A stretch of DNA of 64,000 bases. Origin: Myxococcus virescens (lineage in GTDB: Bacteria; Myxococcota; Myxococcia; Myxococcales; Myxococcaceae). Positions 15,759 to 27,615 of the stretch are shown here, piece by piece (the stretch's first letter is position 1; each line of letters starts with the position of its first letter). The DNA is taken from contig NZ_FNAJ01000008.1 of assembly GCF_900101905.1 (NCBI RefSeq), forward strand, positions 1-64,000, in the 5' to 3' direction. Made by a program: the position numbers and the translations under genes. The notes below the pieces were generated by a model. The model did no database searches. It saw only the letters and a program-made list of their open reading frames with translations, and was not told the origin of the DNA.

Positions 15759-17126
15759 ATGGAGAACGTCCACGAGTTCAGAGAGGGTCGGAAGGTCCAC
15801 GAGGACCTCGCCGCGGAGCGCGCCGTACTGGGCGCCGTGCTGGCGGACAACACGCTCATCGCCGCGGTAGGCGAGGTCGTCCACCCAGAGGATTTCTCCA
15901 GCCCCGCACACGCCCAGATTTTCGAGGCGATGCTGAAGCTCGACGGCCAGTCGAGACAGGTGGACCACCTGACGCTGGCCGAGGAGCTGAAGGTGTTGGG
16001 CCACCTGGTGTCGGTGGGCGGCCCGGCCTACCTGATGCGTCTGGACCAGGTGGTGCCCATCGCGTCCAACGCGGTCCAGTACGCGCAGATCGTCAAGGAC
16101 CAGGCCATCCGCCGCCGCCTGGCCCAGGCGGGCAGGGAGATCCAGGACCTCGCCAGCCAGGAGACGGGCGAGCTGGAGGTGCTGCTCGACGAGGCCGAGC
16201 GCAAGGTGTTCCTCCTCGCGGAGAAGAAGCGCGAGGGCGACCTGCGCCCGGTCAGCGAGCTGATGGAGCATACGCTCGACCTGCTCGACAAGATGAAGGC
16301 GGCGGCCACGGGCATCACGGGCCTGTCCACCGGCTACATCGACCTGGACAACCAGCTCACCGGCCTGCACGCCGGCGAGCTCATCATCCTCGCGGCGCGT
16401 CCCGGCATCGGCAAGACGTCCTTCGCGATGAACATCGCGGTGCACGCGGCGCTGAAGGAGAACAAGGCCGTCGGCATCTTCAGCCTCGAAATGCCCGCCG
16501 ACCAGCTGCTGATGCGTCTGCTGGCCTCCACCGCGCGCGTGGACATGAAGAAGCTGCGTGGCGGCCGGCTGACGCCGCACGACGAGGAGAAGTTCCAGGA
16601 GATGGCGGGCGCGCTCTACAACGCGCCCATCTACATCGACGACTCAGGCGGCCTGTCCCCGTTCGACCTGCGCGCCAAGGCCCGCCGCGTGAAGCAGCGC
16701 GACCCGCGCCTGTCGCTCATCGTCATCGACTACCTCCAGCTCATGCATCAGAAGGGCAAGGTGGAGAGCCGCCAGCTCGAGGTCGCCGAAATCTCCCGCG
16801 CGTTGAAGCAGCTCGCCAAGGAGCTGGAGGTGCCCATCATCGCGCTCAGTCAGCTCAGCCGAAAGGTGGAGGACCGCAAGGACGGCAAGCCCCTGCTGTC
16901 AGACCTGCGTGAGTCCGGCTCCATCGAGCAGGACGCCGACGTGGTGATGTTCATCCACCGTGAGACGTCTGACGAGGGCCCCGACGGGCAGCCTGCGCAG
17001 CAGTCGAACACCGTCATCCCCGTGGAGCTCATCGTCGCCAAGCAGCGTAACGGCCCCATCGGCTCCATCGACCTGGTGTTCCTGGCCGAGTACACCCGCT
17101 TCGAGAGCCGGTCTCGAAGCGAGTAG
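15759..17126 (+). CDS. dnaB: replicative DNA helicase DnaB
   Basis: The hexameric helicase that unwinds DNA at the replication fork. The N-terminal domain (about 15-117) begins EDLAAERAVLGAVLADNT; the RecA-like motor has Walker A ARPGIGKT at 213-220, FSLEMP after strand 2, Walker B IVIDYLQLM, and the arginine-finger region KRNGPIGSIDLVF near the end. At 455 residues it is normal, with no intein. In many bacteria dnaB directly follows rplI; here three unrelated genes lie between. A weak promoter-like pair (TTTGGT, 17 bases, TAGAGT) lies just upstream. Confidence 0.96.
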   Translation: MENVHEFREGRKVHEDLAAERAVLGAVLADNTLIAAVGEVVHPEDFSSPAHAQIFEAMLKLDGQSRQVDHLTLAEELKVLGHLVSVGGPAYLMRLDQVVPIASNAVQYAQIVKDQAIRRRLAQAGREIQDLASQETGELEVLLDEAERKVFLLAEKKREGDLRPVSELMEHTLDLLDKMKAAATGITGLSTGYIDLDNQLTGLHAGELIILAARPGIGKTSFAMNIAVHAALKENKAVGIFSLEMPADQLLMRLLASTARVDMKKLRGGRLTPHDEEKFQEMAGALYNAPIYIDDSGGLSPFDLRAKARRVKQRDPRLSLIVIDYLQLMHQKGKVESRQLEVAEISRALKQLAKELEVPIIALSQLSRKVEDRKDGKPLLSDLRESGSIEQDADVVMFIHRETSDEGPDGQPAQQSNTVIPVELIVAKQRNGPIGSIDLVFLAEYTRFESRSRSE

Positions 17127-17202
17127 CAACCCTCCGCGTTCGCGCGGGCGCGGTGTACATCGCACCCGCCCCTGTCGGTTCACAGGGAGCAGCGGCTTCG
17201 AC

Positions 17203-17943
17203 CTACTCCGAGCCCGTACGCAGGTAGCGCACGACCAGCGCGCGGGCCGAGCGCACCGCCGTCTCCAGCGTCCGTCCCCGCCCCAACTCCGTGGCGAGCG
17301 CGGACGCCAGCCGACACCCCGTGCCCCGGCGGCCGGGGGCGCGCGCCAATCTCTTGCCCTCCAGCACTCGCACGCGGCCCGGCGTGGCCAGGACGTCCGC
17401 CAACCCCTGCGTGTCCGGCAAGTGCCCGCCCTTCACCAGCACCGCGCAAAAGCCGTGCTGTGCCAGTGCCTCCGCGGCCTCGACAGCCTCGTCCACCGTG
17501 CGCGCGACGGGGCGTCCCAGCAGCCAGCCCGCTTCATCCAGGTTCGGCGTGAGCACCACGCGCGGCCCGGCCAGAGACAGGTAGGCCCGTGCGGTCAGGC
17601 GCGTCAGCGGCTCGCCGCGGGAGGTACGCACCACCGGGTCCACCACCCACCACGCGCCCGAGTCCTCCAGGGCCTGCTGCGCGGCCTCGAGCTGCGCGCG
17701 CGCGGGCACCATGCCGCACTTCACCGCGTGCACCGGCCCCAGCTCGCGCGCGGCGACCACCTGCGCGGACAGCACGCGCGGCGGCGAGGCCGTCCAGGTG
17801 AAGGTGCGGACACCCTGCGCCGTCTGCGCGGTGGGCACCGCCACCGGCTGGCCCCGCAGCGCGCGCACCGCGGCGACATCCGCCAAGAGCCCTGCCCGTC
17901 CCGTGGGCTCCAACCCGGCCAGCAGGAGGACGCGGGGACTCAC
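17203..17943 (-). CDS. thiD: hydroxymethylpyrimidine/phosphomethylpyrimidine kinase
   Basis: A ribokinase-fold kinase of thiamine synthesis that phosphorylates HMP and HMP-P. The N-terminus VLLLAGLEPTGRAGLLADV matches the ThiD opening (usually IAGSDPSGGAGIQAD) in a diverged form; the middle has VVDPVV, and the C-terminus has the anion-hole motif RRGTGCRLASALATEL. Length 246. The start is taken as GTG 17943, overlapping the stop of the upstream gene by GTGA, although the frame is open further. It ends the operon thiE-GATase-thiD. The divergent SDPSGG motif leaves substrate preference slightly open. Confidence 0.82.
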   Translation of the reverse strand: MSPRVLLLAGLEPTGRAGLLADVAAVRALRGQPVAVPTAQTAQGVRTFTWTASPPRVLSAQVVAARELGPVHAVKCGMVPARAQLEAAQQALEDSGAWWVVDPVVRTSRGEPLTRLTARAYLSLAGPRVVLTPNLDEAGWLLGRPVARTVDEAVEAAEALAQHGFCAVLVKGGHLPDTQGLADVLATPGRVRVLEGKRLARAPGRRGTGCRLASALATELGRGRTLETAVRSARALVVRYLRTGSE

Positions 17944-18704
17944 CGGCGATGCTCGCGCGCCTTCTGCACGAACGCCTTGTAGAGCCCCACGTGCACCGGA
18001 ATGGTCGTGGACATGTATTCGGGGTGCCACTGCACGCCCACGGCGAAGGTGTGCACGGAGGACTCGATGGCCTCCACCACGCCATCCGGCGCCACCGCGG
18101 TAATCGTCACGTCCTTGCCCACGCCGCGCACCGACTGGTGGTGGGTGGAGTTGACCATCAACTGGCCATACCCCACCGCCTCCGCCAGCAACGTGCCGCT
18201 CTTCACGTCCACCGGGTGCTGCGGGTGCGTGCGGTCGTGCTTCTGCTCGTGCTCGCGAGCGCCCTCCACCTCACGGCCGATGTCCTGGTACAGCGTGCCC
18301 CCCAGGATGACGTTGAGCAGCTGCATGCCGCCACAGATGCCCAGCACCGGCATGTTGCGCTTGAGCGCGCCACGCATGAGCGCCGCCTCGAAAGCGGTGC
18401 GCCCCTCCTTCAGCGCCCCCAGGCCCTCGCGCGCATCCTCGCCGTAGGCCGACGGAGGAATGTCGAACGCGCCGCCCGTGACGAGCACCCCGGAGATGCG
18501 GTCCAGATAGGACTCCACGCAGGCCGGCTCGTCCGAATACGGCAACACGAAGGGCAGCCCGCCCGCGCGAAGGACGGCGTCCGCGTACGGAACCTTCAGC
18601 TCATAACGGGCAAAGGGCTGCTCTCCGGCCGGACTCCAGTCCGGGGTGATGCCGATGTTGGGGCGGCGCGGCGCCGGCCCGTGGTGACGCGAATGGTTGT
18701 TCAT
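17940..18704 (-). CDS. class I glutamine amidotransferase-like hydrolase (peptidase C26, PuuD-like)
   Basis: A 254-residue protein of the gamma-glutamyl-GABA hydrolase family. The catalytic nucleophile is C124 in LGICGGMQLLNV, the triad His/Glu lie in VGVQWHPEYM, and the N-terminal NIGITPDW and GVLVTGGAFDIPP are family landmarks. Such enzymes hydrolyse gamma-glutamyl amides in the cytosol. It lies between thiE and thiD, 20 bases after the former and overlapping the latter, so a role tied to thiamine precursor or amine salvage is possible but not established. Substrate unknown. Confidence 0.85.
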   Translation of the reverse strand: MNNHSRHHGPAPRRPNIGITPDWSPAGEQPFARYELKVPYADAVLRAGGLPFVLPYSDEPACVESYLDRISGVLVTGGAFDIPPSAYGEDAREGLGALKEGRTAFEAALMRGALKRNMPVLGICGGMQLLNVILGGTLYQDIGREVEGAREHEQKHDRTHPQHPVDVKSGTLLAEAVGYGQLMVNSTHHQSVRGVGKDVTITAVAPDGVVEAIESSVHTFAVGVQWHPEYMSTTIPVHVGLYKAFVQKAREHRR

Positions 18705-18724
18705 GGAAGCTCCTGGCTTCGAGG

Positions 18725-19381
18725 CTATGCCCCGGGGCGCCCCTGTTCAAACGCGGCCACCAGCCGCCTCACACGCTCGGTGATATCCGCGGCGAGCAGC
18801 GCGTCGGACACCACCGCCGCGCAGTGCGCCCCGGCTGCCGCCACGCTCGCGATGTTCATCAGCCCCACCCCACCAATGCCCACCACGGGCAGCGGGCTGT
18901 CACGCACCACGGACGCGAAGGCCTCCAGGCCCAGCACTGGCGCGGGCACCTGCTTCGTCGACGTGGGGAAGACAGGCCCCAGCCCCACATAGTCCGCCCC
19001 CGCCGCTTGCGCCGCCCGCGCGCCCACGACGTCTCGCACCGTGACGCCCACCAGACGGCCAGGCCCCAGCAGCGCGCGCGCATCCTCGGCGGGCACGTCC
19101 TCGTCACCCACGTGCACACCGTCCGCGTCCGCCAGCAGCGCCAGGTCCACCCGGTCGTTCACCAGGCACAGCGCGCCTTCCCGGCGGCACAGCGCCACCA
19201 CCTGCCGCGTGGCGGCCAGCGCCTCACGGACCGGGGTGCGCTTCATGCGCAGTTGCACCACCCGGGCCCCACCGGCCACCAGGCGAGCCGCCTTGTCCAC
19301 CAGTGAAATCTCCGGCAGGACGGAGTCGTCGCACAGCAGGTAGGGACCGCTGGGAAGGTACGGGCGGGATGGTGCGTTCAT
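18725..19381 (-). CDS. thiE: thiamine-phosphate synthase
   Basis: This TIM-barrel enzyme couples HMP pyrophosphate with the thiazole phosphate to give thiamine monophosphate. Motifs: VVQLRMKRT (diphosphate contact), LCLVNDRVDLALLADADGVH with GDEDVPAEDAR, ADYVGLGPVFPTSTK (the G-P-V-F-x-T-x-T-K loop), and PVVGIGGVG. The length of 218 is normal. It is the first gene of a three-gene operon. No TPP riboswitch is evident in the short divergent gap before the next gene. Confidence 0.92.
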   Translation of the reverse strand: MNAPSRPYLPSGPYLLCDDSVLPEISLVDKAARLVAGGARVVQLRMKRTPVREALAATRQVVALCRREGALCLVNDRVDLALLADADGVHVGDEDVPAEDARALLGPGRLVGVTVRDVVGARAAQAAGADYVGLGPVFPTSTKQVPAPVLGLEAFASVVRDSPLPVVGIGGVGLMNIASVAAAGAHCAAVVSDALLAADITERVRRLVAAFEQGRPGA

Positions 19382-19473
19382 CGGCTCTGGAAGGCGGGAC
19401 GGCGGCGTTGACAGATGGCCACCCTGCTATAAGGTGCCGCGCTGTTTTCCAAGCAATTCTGAGGATTTGAACC

Positions 19474-19842
19474 ATGGCGGATTCGGCGGACCCGAAGTAC
19501 CTCGATAAGCGCACCGTGGAGCGGTACGTGCGCTCAGGCCAGCTCGACGAGACGGAGTACGAGCGCCACCTCCAGGGCCTGCCCGACGTGGCGGAGAAGT
19601 CCGTCCCCGTTGAGACGCTCATGCTCGACGACGCCGACGACTTCGACGACGAAGAGGATGACTTCGAGGACGAGGGCGACGACACGTCCGACGACAGCGA
19701 TGAGGCCGAGACCTCCGCCGCCGCCGAGTCGACGGATGGTGACGCCGACGACGCCGACGACGCCGACGAGGCCGAGAGCGACAACGAGGCCGCCACCGCT
19801 TCGAACGAGACCTCCGACGACGAGGGGCCGGTCTCCGCATGA
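19474..19842 (+). CDS. small highly acidic protein
   Basis: A 122-residue soluble protein. The first 55 residues look folded (KYLDKRTVERYVRSGQLDET, EYERHLQGLPDVAEK), a pattern I associate with conserved hypothetical proteins of myxobacteria. The rest is almost only Asp, Glu, Ala and Ser (DDFDDEEDDFEDEGDD, DADDADDADEAE), encoded by a GAC/GCC-rich repeat, and is likely disordered. It overlaps the DUF1844 gene by 4 bases and is the first of three coupled genes. Upstream, TTGACA (19408-19413) and TATAAG (19428-19433) are 14 bases apart, too close for a standard promoter. Function unknown. Confidence 0.7.
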   Translation: MADSADPKYLDKRTVERYVRSGQLDETEYERHLQGLPDVAEKSVPVETLMLDDADDFDDEEDDFEDEGDDTSDDSDEAETSAAAESTDGDADDADDADEAESDNEAATASNETSDDEGPVSA

Positions 19843-20153
19843 GCTCCGGGGACGAGAAGCGCGGCGAGACCTTCGTGATGCGGGGGGAAGCGCGCTCCGC
19901 GTCCGAGGAGTCGATTTCCTTCAGCACCTTCGTCGTGGGGCTGGGCACCGCGGTGCTCATCCACCTGGGAGGTGCACCCAATCCTGAAACGGGTCAGACG
20001 GAGAAGGACCTGCCGCTGGCCCGGCAGAACCTGGACCTCTTGTCCATGCTGCGCGCGAAGACGCGGGGCAACCTGACGGCCGAGGAAGAGAAGCTCTTCG
20101 ACGGGCTGCTCGCGGACCTCCGCCTGCGCTACGTGGAGGCGACCAAGCGGTGA
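19839..20153 (+). CDS. DUF1844 domain protein
   Basis: A 104-residue protein. The core SFSTFVVGLGTAVLIHLG, then ENLDLLSMLRAKTRGNLT-like and EEKLFDGLLADLRLRYVE is the pattern of DUF1844, a short family of unknown function in Deltaproteobacteria and other phyla; one hydrophobic stretch may be membrane-associated. Starts at ATG 19839 (ATGA-type overlap with the acidic-protein gene) and overlaps the next gene as GTGA. No functional clue beyond this coupling. Confidence 0.78.
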   Translation: MSSGDEKRGETFVMRGEARSASEESISFSTFVVGLGTAVLIHLGGAPNPETGQTEKDLPLARQNLDLLSMLRAKTRGNLTAEEEKLFDGLLADLRLRYVEATKR

Positions 20154-20791
20154 AGCACTCCAGCAGGAAGGGCCTGCCCGGCGGCATCCGCTTCGCCGCC
20201 ATCGTGGGCCTGGTGCTCTCCATCTTCACGGGCTGGGCAGCGCTGATGGAAGCCGTCGAAATGGCGAACTTCTACGAGGCGCGCTCGCTCCGGATGGAGC
20301 AGGAGCTGCCTCGGATTCCCGGCGCCCCGGCACTCGACCCGAAGATTTTCGAGGTCTACTACGGGGCGCTGGAGCCCATGCGGGAGCCGCGCGCGGTGCT
20401 GCTGGGCTTGCTGGCCGTTGCCTGCGCCTTTGTCAGCGTGTCCGCGGCGCGCGTGCTGAATCCGGAGAACCTGCACCGCGACGCCATGAGCCGGGTCCTG
20501 AGCCGCGCGGCCATCATCGCCGCCGGGCTGCGCACCATCGACGGCGCACAGATGTCCGTGGCCAAGCAGCGCCTCTTCGCGGCGTTGGCGGAGCCGATGA
20601 GCAAGATGCCCGAGTTCCCACCGGACATCACCGTCGAGGCCTCTCGCGAAATCCTGAGCGCGATGGGCGTGGGGAGCGCCATCTTCGGCACCGTGGTGGT
20701 GGCGGGCACCTTCGCGATTCTGGGGCAGTACTTCCGCAGCCAGCGCGTCCGCGAGGCCATGGCCGTGCAGGACGGGCCGCAGGCGGAGTAG
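20150..20791 (+). CDS. hypothetical membrane protein
   Basis: A 213-residue protein that I do not recognise. It has three membrane helices (about residues 13-35, 84-102 and 176-196), a periplasmic loop rich in Pro, Glu and Leu after the first helix, and a loop between helices 2 and 3 with LSRAAIIAAGLRTIDGAQ. The GTG start overlaps the DUF1844 stop, so the three genes from 19474 form one coupled unit. Convergent with the next gene, 6 bases away. Confidence 0.65.
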   Translation: MKHSSRKGLPGGIRFAAIVGLVLSIFTGWAALMEAVEMANFYEARSLRMEQELPRIPGAPALDPKIFEVYYGALEPMREPRAVLLGLLAVACAFVSVSAARVLNPENLHRDAMSRVLSRAAIIAAGLRTIDGAQMSVAKQRLFAALAEPMSKMPEFPPDITVEASREILSAMGVGSAIFGTVVVAGTFAILGQYFRSQRVREAMAVQDGPQAE

Positions 20792-20797
20792 CCCTCC

Positions 20798-21517
20798 TCA
20801 GAGGGCGTCGGACTCCGGCAGTGTCGCCTGGCAGGTCGGCAGGAGGGCCTCCAGGACGGCGGCCCCTTCTGCGTCACGGCCCTCCAGCGCCAGCTCGTGG
20901 CCCGGAGCCACGCGCGGCAGCCGCAGCAGCTCCTTGCGCGTCAGCCCGAACACGTACGCCAAGTGGCCCACCGGCCAGCGCTCCTGCATGTGCTTGAAGG
21001 CCGCGTCGTCCATCTGGTCCAGCGGCACCGGGAGCTCCACGTCCTCGTAGACGACCCGCTCGCCGCCCACGCGCCGGCCGTTGCCGTACGCGATGACCTG
21101 CTCGCCTTCGTCTGGATCATAGACGTAGGCCTGGACGGCGGCGTTCGTCGCCCGGGAGAGCAGCCGGGGGAGCGCGTGGTGGGCCGCGTACCAGTGCGCG
21201 CCCTGCCGTCCCTCCGTGAAGGGAGCCACGTACGCCAGACGGACCACCTTGCGGCGCCGGTTGACGGACACCTTCAGCCCCGTCGCGCCCATCGCACCAT
21301 CCAGCGCCAGCGCTTCACGCGCCAACCGGAGCAGCTCCAGGCCGCCGAAGCTTTCGAGTCGTAGGAGATATCCGCCGTGTGCTTTCAGTTTCAGCCCCCC
21401 AGGGGATTGGGCGCCGCCTATACCCGGCATCATACCCGCTGGCAACTCCGGCACCCTGAAAAGCAGGTGGTTACCAGGAGTCCAAACAATTTCAGGCAAA
21501 CGGAAACGCCGCGCCAC
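20798..21517 (-). CDS. hypothetical protein, 239 aa
   Basis: I do not recognise a domain. The product is soluble with no signal peptide; it opens [20 protein letters not shown], has a basic segment [19 protein letters not shown], a [20 protein letters not shown] stretch and a helical end rich in Leu and Ala. Composition and codon use match the neighbours, so it looks like a real gene. It diverges from clpB with 43 bases between, so their promoters must overlap each other or the coding regions. Confidence 0.6.
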   Translation of the reverse strand: MARRFRLPEIVWTPGNHLLFRVPELPAGMMPGIGGAQSPGGLKLKAHGGYLLRLESFGGLELLRLAREALALDGAMGATGLKVSVNRRRKVVRLAYVAPFTEGRQGAHWYAAHHALPRLLSRATNAAVQAYVYDPDEGEQVIAYGNGRRVGGERVVYEDVELPVPLDQMDDAAFKHMQERWPVGHLAYVFGLTRKELLRLPRVAPGHELALEGRDAEGAAVLEALLPTCQATLPESDAL

Positions 21518-21560
21518 GTGCGCTGCTTGCCAAGGGGTGGCCGACTCTTACGTTGGAGGC

Positions 21561-24185
<2,625 letters not shown>

Positions 24186-24209
24186 CCCGGGCGTCCACGG
24201 ATGTGCCCC

Positions 24210-24238
24210 GGCCCGGCGTCATGGCTTGACGCCGGGCC
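24210..24238 (+). terminator. perfect hairpin after clpB
   Basis: ggcccggcgtca / tgacgccgggcc form a perfect 12-bp stem with a 5-base loop, 24 bases after the clpB stop. No T-run follows, so it may be a terminator of the GC-rich kind or an mRNA stabiliser. Confidence 0.6.
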
Positions 24239-24261
24239 GCCTCCGCGCGAAGAGCCCGGCC

Positions 24262-24945
24262 ATGAAGCCCTGGGAGACGCTGGAGCGCGCAGAAGTCCCG
24301 GACGTGGGGGAAGTCACCCTGGCCCGGCGCGGGGACGAGTACGTCTTCCGCGTGCGGGGCCAGACGCTGATGTCCAGCCGGCAGCACGGCTCCGAGGAAG
24401 CGCTGGCGGAGGCCGGCTGTGAAGGGCTGGCGGGCCGAAGCGGCGTCCGGGTGCTCGTGGGTGGGTTGGGCTTTGGCTACACCGCCCGCGCGGTGCTGGA
24501 CCGGCTGGGTCCCGACGCGCGTGTCACGGTGGCGGAGCTGCTCCCCGTGGTGGTGACGTGGAACCGGGGGCTGCTCGCGCCGCTGGCCGGGGCGCCGCTG
24601 GAGGACCCGCGCGTCGCGGTGGTGGAGCTCGACGTGGGCAAGCACATGGCCCGGCAGTCCGGGACCTATGACGCCATCCTGCTCGACGTGGACAACGGCC
24701 CCACCGCCCTCACCCACCCCGACAACCACGGCCTCTATGGGCGCGTGGGGCTGGCGCACGCCGTCCAGGCGCTGCGGCCCGGAGGCGTACTGGGCGTGTG
24801 GAGCGCCGGGCCCTCCCCCGCCTTCGAACGCCGCATGGAGCAGGCGGGCTTCACCGTCCAGGTGCTGCACCCGGCGGCGCATGGCACCAAGGGGACGCGG
24901 CATACCCTGTTCATGGGCAAGCGGAGGCCCCAGGGACGGCGTTAG
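24262..24945 (+). CDS. spermidine synthase-like protein (SAM-fold)
   Basis: A 227-residue Rossmann-fold protein resembling the spermine/spermidine synthase family. [18 protein letters not shown] is the nucleotide/SAM loop, [14 protein letters not shown] the second-strand acidic region, and [15 protein letters not shown] replaces the D-x-x-D-P motif of true polyamine synthases; the Asp residues needed for putrescine binding are not clearly conserved. Activity on polyamines is thus uncertain; it may be a methyltransferase-like relative. The start at ATG 24262 is the first that keeps the conserved N-terminal beta region. 10 bases before the LLM gene. Confidence 0.7.
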   Translation: MKPWETLERAEVPDVGEVTLARRGDEYVFRVRGQTLMSSRQHGSEEALAEAGCEGLAGRSGVRVLVGGLGFGYTARAVLDRLGPDARVTVAELLPVVVTWNRGLLAPLAGAPLEDPRVAVVELDVGKHMARQSGTYDAILLDVDNGPTALTHPDNHGLYGRVGLAHAVQALRPGGVLGVWSAGPSPAFERRMEQAGFTVQVLHPAAHGTKGTRHTLFMGKRRPQGRR

Positions 24946-24955
24946 TAGGGGCCCC

Positions 24956-25972
24956 ATGATTCCTTTCTCCGTCCTCGACCTCTCGCCCGTCACGCAGGGC
25001 TCCACCGCGGCCGACGCGCTCCGGAACACGCTGGACCTGGCACGGCACGCGGAGGACTGGGGCTTCAAGCGCTTCTGGCTGGCCGAGCACCACAACATGA
25101 CGGGTATCGCCAGCGCGGCGACGTCCGTGGTCATCGGCTACGTGGCCGGGGGGACGAAGCGCATCCGGGTGGGTTCGGGCGGCGTCATGCTGCCGAATCA
25201 CGCGCCGCTGATCATCGCGGAGCAGTTCGGCACGCTGGAGACGCTCTACCCGGGGCGCATCGACCTGGGGCTCGGCCGGGCGCCGGGCACGGACATGCTG
25301 ACAGCGCGCGCCCTGCGGCGGGACCTGGCGGCGAGCGCGGACACCTTTCCCCAGGACGTCGTGGAGCTGAAGTCGTACTTCGAGCCCACCGAGCCGGGGC
25401 AGCTCATCCAGGCGGTGCCGGGCGCGGGCTTGAAGGTGCCCATCTGGCTGCTCGGCTCCAGCCTGTTCAGCGCGCAGCTCGCGGCGATGCTGGGCATGCC
25501 GTTCGCCTTCGCCTCCCACTTCGCGCCCGATGCCCTGCTTCAGGCCCTGGACATCTACCGGGAGCGCTTCAAGCCGTCCGAGTCGCTCGAGCGGCCCTAC
25601 GCCATGGCCTGCGTGAATGTCTTCGCGGCGGATACGGATGTGGAGGCGCAGCGCCTCTTCACGTCCGTGCAGCAACAGTTCATCCGCCTGCGCCGCGGCA
25701 CGCCCGGTCAGCTCCCGCCTCCGGTGGATGACATCGACTCCGTGGCTTCGCCCCTGGACCGCGCGAGCGCCGACCACGCGTTGAAGTACTCCATCATCGG
25801 CGCGCCTGACACCGTTCAGCAGGGCCTGGCCGCGTTCATTCGGCTCACGGGAGTCGATGAGCTGATGGTGACGGGCATGGTCTACGACCACGCCGCGCGG
25901 CTGCGCTCCTTCGAGCTGACTGCGCAGGCGCACCAGCGGCTCGCCGAGGCAGAAGCGGCGCAGCCAGCCTGA
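24956..25972 (+). CDS. LLM class flavin-dependent oxidoreductase
   Basis: A 338-residue TIM-barrel protein of the bacterial luciferase-like family (single-component, YhbW/MsnO8 type). It begins [20 protein letters not shown], has the conserved [10 protein letters not shown] block, [17 protein letters not shown] and [12 protein letters not shown], all typical of this subgroup. Such proteins bind FMN/F420 and oxidise small organic molecules; the natural substrate is generally unknown. It follows the spermidine-synthase-like gene by 10 bases, so co-transcription is likely, but no functional link is evident. Confidence 0.9.
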   Translation: MIPFSVLDLSPVTQGSTAADALRNTLDLARHAEDWGFKRFWLAEHHNMTGIASAATSVVIGYVAGGTKRIRVGSGGVMLPNHAPLIIAEQFGTLETLYPGRIDLGLGRAPGTDMLTARALRRDLAASADTFPQDVVELKSYFEPTEPGQLIQAVPGAGLKVPIWLLGSSLFSAQLAAMLGMPFAFASHFAPDALLQALDIYRERFKPSESLERPYAMACVNVFAADTDVEAQRLFTSVQQQFIRLRRGTPGQLPPPVDDIDSVASPLDRASADHALKYSIIGAPDTVQQGLAAFIRLTGVDELMVTGMVYDHAARLRSFELTAQAHQRLAEAEAAQPA

Positions 25973-26218
25973 ACGCCCTCCTCCCAGGCGGAGCGTGAGA
26001 CACCGCGTCTGTAGCCATGAACGACACACACGCGTCCGCCCTGTAGCGGAACGCGCTACACGGCCACGCGCCTCGTCCTCGCCAACGCCGTTTCTCCCAG
26101 CAGCAGCCTGGCTGCGCGCCTCGTGGCGCGATGGGTGCACACCTCGCTGCCGCGGATGGCGCTTCGCCTCGAAGCGCGTCACGGGAAACGAGTAGGCTTT
26201 CCCTCGGGAGACGTTCTG

Positions 26219-27604
26219 ATGCGCAGGCGGCTGTACCTTCTAGGCATTCCCGTCGGAGCCATCGCTATCGCCGCTGTCTGGGCGAGCACGCACCGGCTGC
26301 CCCGGCCTCTCGAGCTGGGCGCACTGCCCGCCACGACGGAGCCTGGAGAGGAGCTGTCTGGCGGACTGGGCTCCGTGCCGGACCCGGGACGCAACGCCTT
26401 CGGCCGCGCTCCCATGAACATGCCGCGGACGCGCTGGGAGGACTTCCACGCGGGCAAGCGCGTCTTCGGCCGCGACTGGACGGACGTGGACGGCCCCATC
26501 CAGGTGGGGCCGCTGTTCAACGCCCCCTCGTGCATGACCTGCCACGTGAAGGATGGACGCGGCCAGCCCCCCGCCTCCCCGAGCGAGACGCCCGTCTCCC
26601 TCGCGTTCCAGCTGAGCGGGCCAGACGGCCGTGGGCCGCATCCGGTATATGGCGCGCAGCTCGATGTTCGCCACGTCGACGGAACCGGCGCGGAAGGCAG
26701 CGTCGAGGTGACGTACGAAGAAGTCACCGGCCGGTTCGCCTCGGGCGAGACCTACGTCCTCCACCGGCCCCGCTACCGATTCACCCAGCTGTCGAAGGGG
26801 CCCCTCGGAGAGGAGACCCGCTTCTCTCCTCGCGTCGCGCCCGCGAACTTCGGCCTCGGCCTGCTCGAGGCCATCCCCGAGGCGGCGGTACTGGCCCACG
26901 AGGATTCCGAGGACCGTGACCAGAATGGCATCTCCGGCCGGGCCAACCGTGTGCGGGACGCGGCGACGGGACAGACGCGGATGGGGCGCTTCGGCTGGAA
27001 GGCCAACCAACCCACGCTGCACCAGCAGGTGGCACACGCGCTCGTCACCGACATGGGACTGACGACGGAGCTGTATCCCCGCGAGCAGGGACGCGAGGCC
27101 AGCGAGGCCGCCCCACCCGAGGTCAGCCCCAAGGAACTGGACGCGCTGCTCATCTACGCGCGATTGGTCGCCGTGCCCAAGCGCCGGGACTGGGAAGCCG
27201 CCGACGTCCTGCGCGGCAAGGCGGTGTTCGGCGCCATCGGCTGCGCGGGGTGCCACGTGGCCACCGTCTTCGAGACGGAAGGTGTGCCCGGCTTCCCCGA
27301 ACTGTCCGGCCAGCGCATCCGCCCCTACACGGACCTGCTGCTCCACGACATGGGCGAAGGGCTCGCGGATGACCGTCCGGACGGGCTCGCCACCGGCACC
27401 GAGTGGCGCACCCCGCCGCTGTGGGGCGTGGGCCTCGTGAAAGCGGTGAACGGCCATACCCGCTTCCTGCATGACGGGCGGGCTCGCGACCTGGAAGAGG
27501 CCGTGCTGTGGCATGGCGGCGAGGCCGCGCCAGCCCAGGAGCGCTACACGCGCCTGCCGCTCCTGGACCGGCAGGCGCTGCTCGCGTTCCTCAACTCACT
27601 CTGA
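26219..27604 (+). CDS. di-heme cytochrome-type oxidoreductase (DUF1111)
   Basis: A 461-residue exported protein of the di-heme oxidoreductase (DHOR/DUF1111) family. It has an N-terminal signal or anchor helix (YLLGIPVGAIAIAAVWA) and two c-type heme motifs, CMTCH at 105-109 and CAGCH at about 342-346. Other family features are GLGLLEAIPEAAVLAHED, ISGRANRV and the C-terminal LWHGGEA box. In other bacteria this family is found with imelysin-like proteins and iron uptake genes; here no such partner is adjacent. It should work in the periplasm in electron transfer. The ATG at 26219 follows GGGAG. The upstream 246 bases hold no clear gene. Confidence 0.88.
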   Translation: MRRRLYLLGIPVGAIAIAAVWASTHRLPRPLELGALPATTEPGEELSGGLGSVPDPGRNAFGRAPMNMPRTRWEDFHAGKRVFGRDWTDVDGPIQVGPLFNAPSCMTCHVKDGRGQPPASPSETPVSLAFQLSGPDGRGPHPVYGAQLDVRHVDGTGAEGSVEVTYEEVTGRFASGETYVLHRPRYRFTQLSKGPLGEETRFSPRVAPANFGLGLLEAIPEAAVLAHEDSEDRDQNGISGRANRVRDAATGQTRMGRFGWKANQPTLHQQVAHALVTDMGLTTELYPREQGREASEAAPPEVSPKELDALLIYARLVAVPKRRDWEAADVLRGKAVFGAIGCAGCHVATVFETEGVPGFPELSGQRIRPYTDLLLHDMGEGLADDRPDGLATGTEWRTPPLWGVGLVKAVNGHTRFLHDGRARDLEEAVLWHGGEAAPAQERYTRLPLLDRQALLAFLNSL

Positions 27605-27615
27605 GCCCTCCCCAC

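Noticed and set aside
19408-19433. TTGACA/TATAAG pair upstream of the acidic-protein gene
   Set aside because: The spacer is 14 bases, too short for a sigma-70-type promoter; kept only as a remark.
19620-19800. GAC/GCC-rich repeat as a possible repeat array
   Set aside because: It is codon-level low complexity of an Asp/Ala-rich coding region, not a CRISPR or tandem DNA element.
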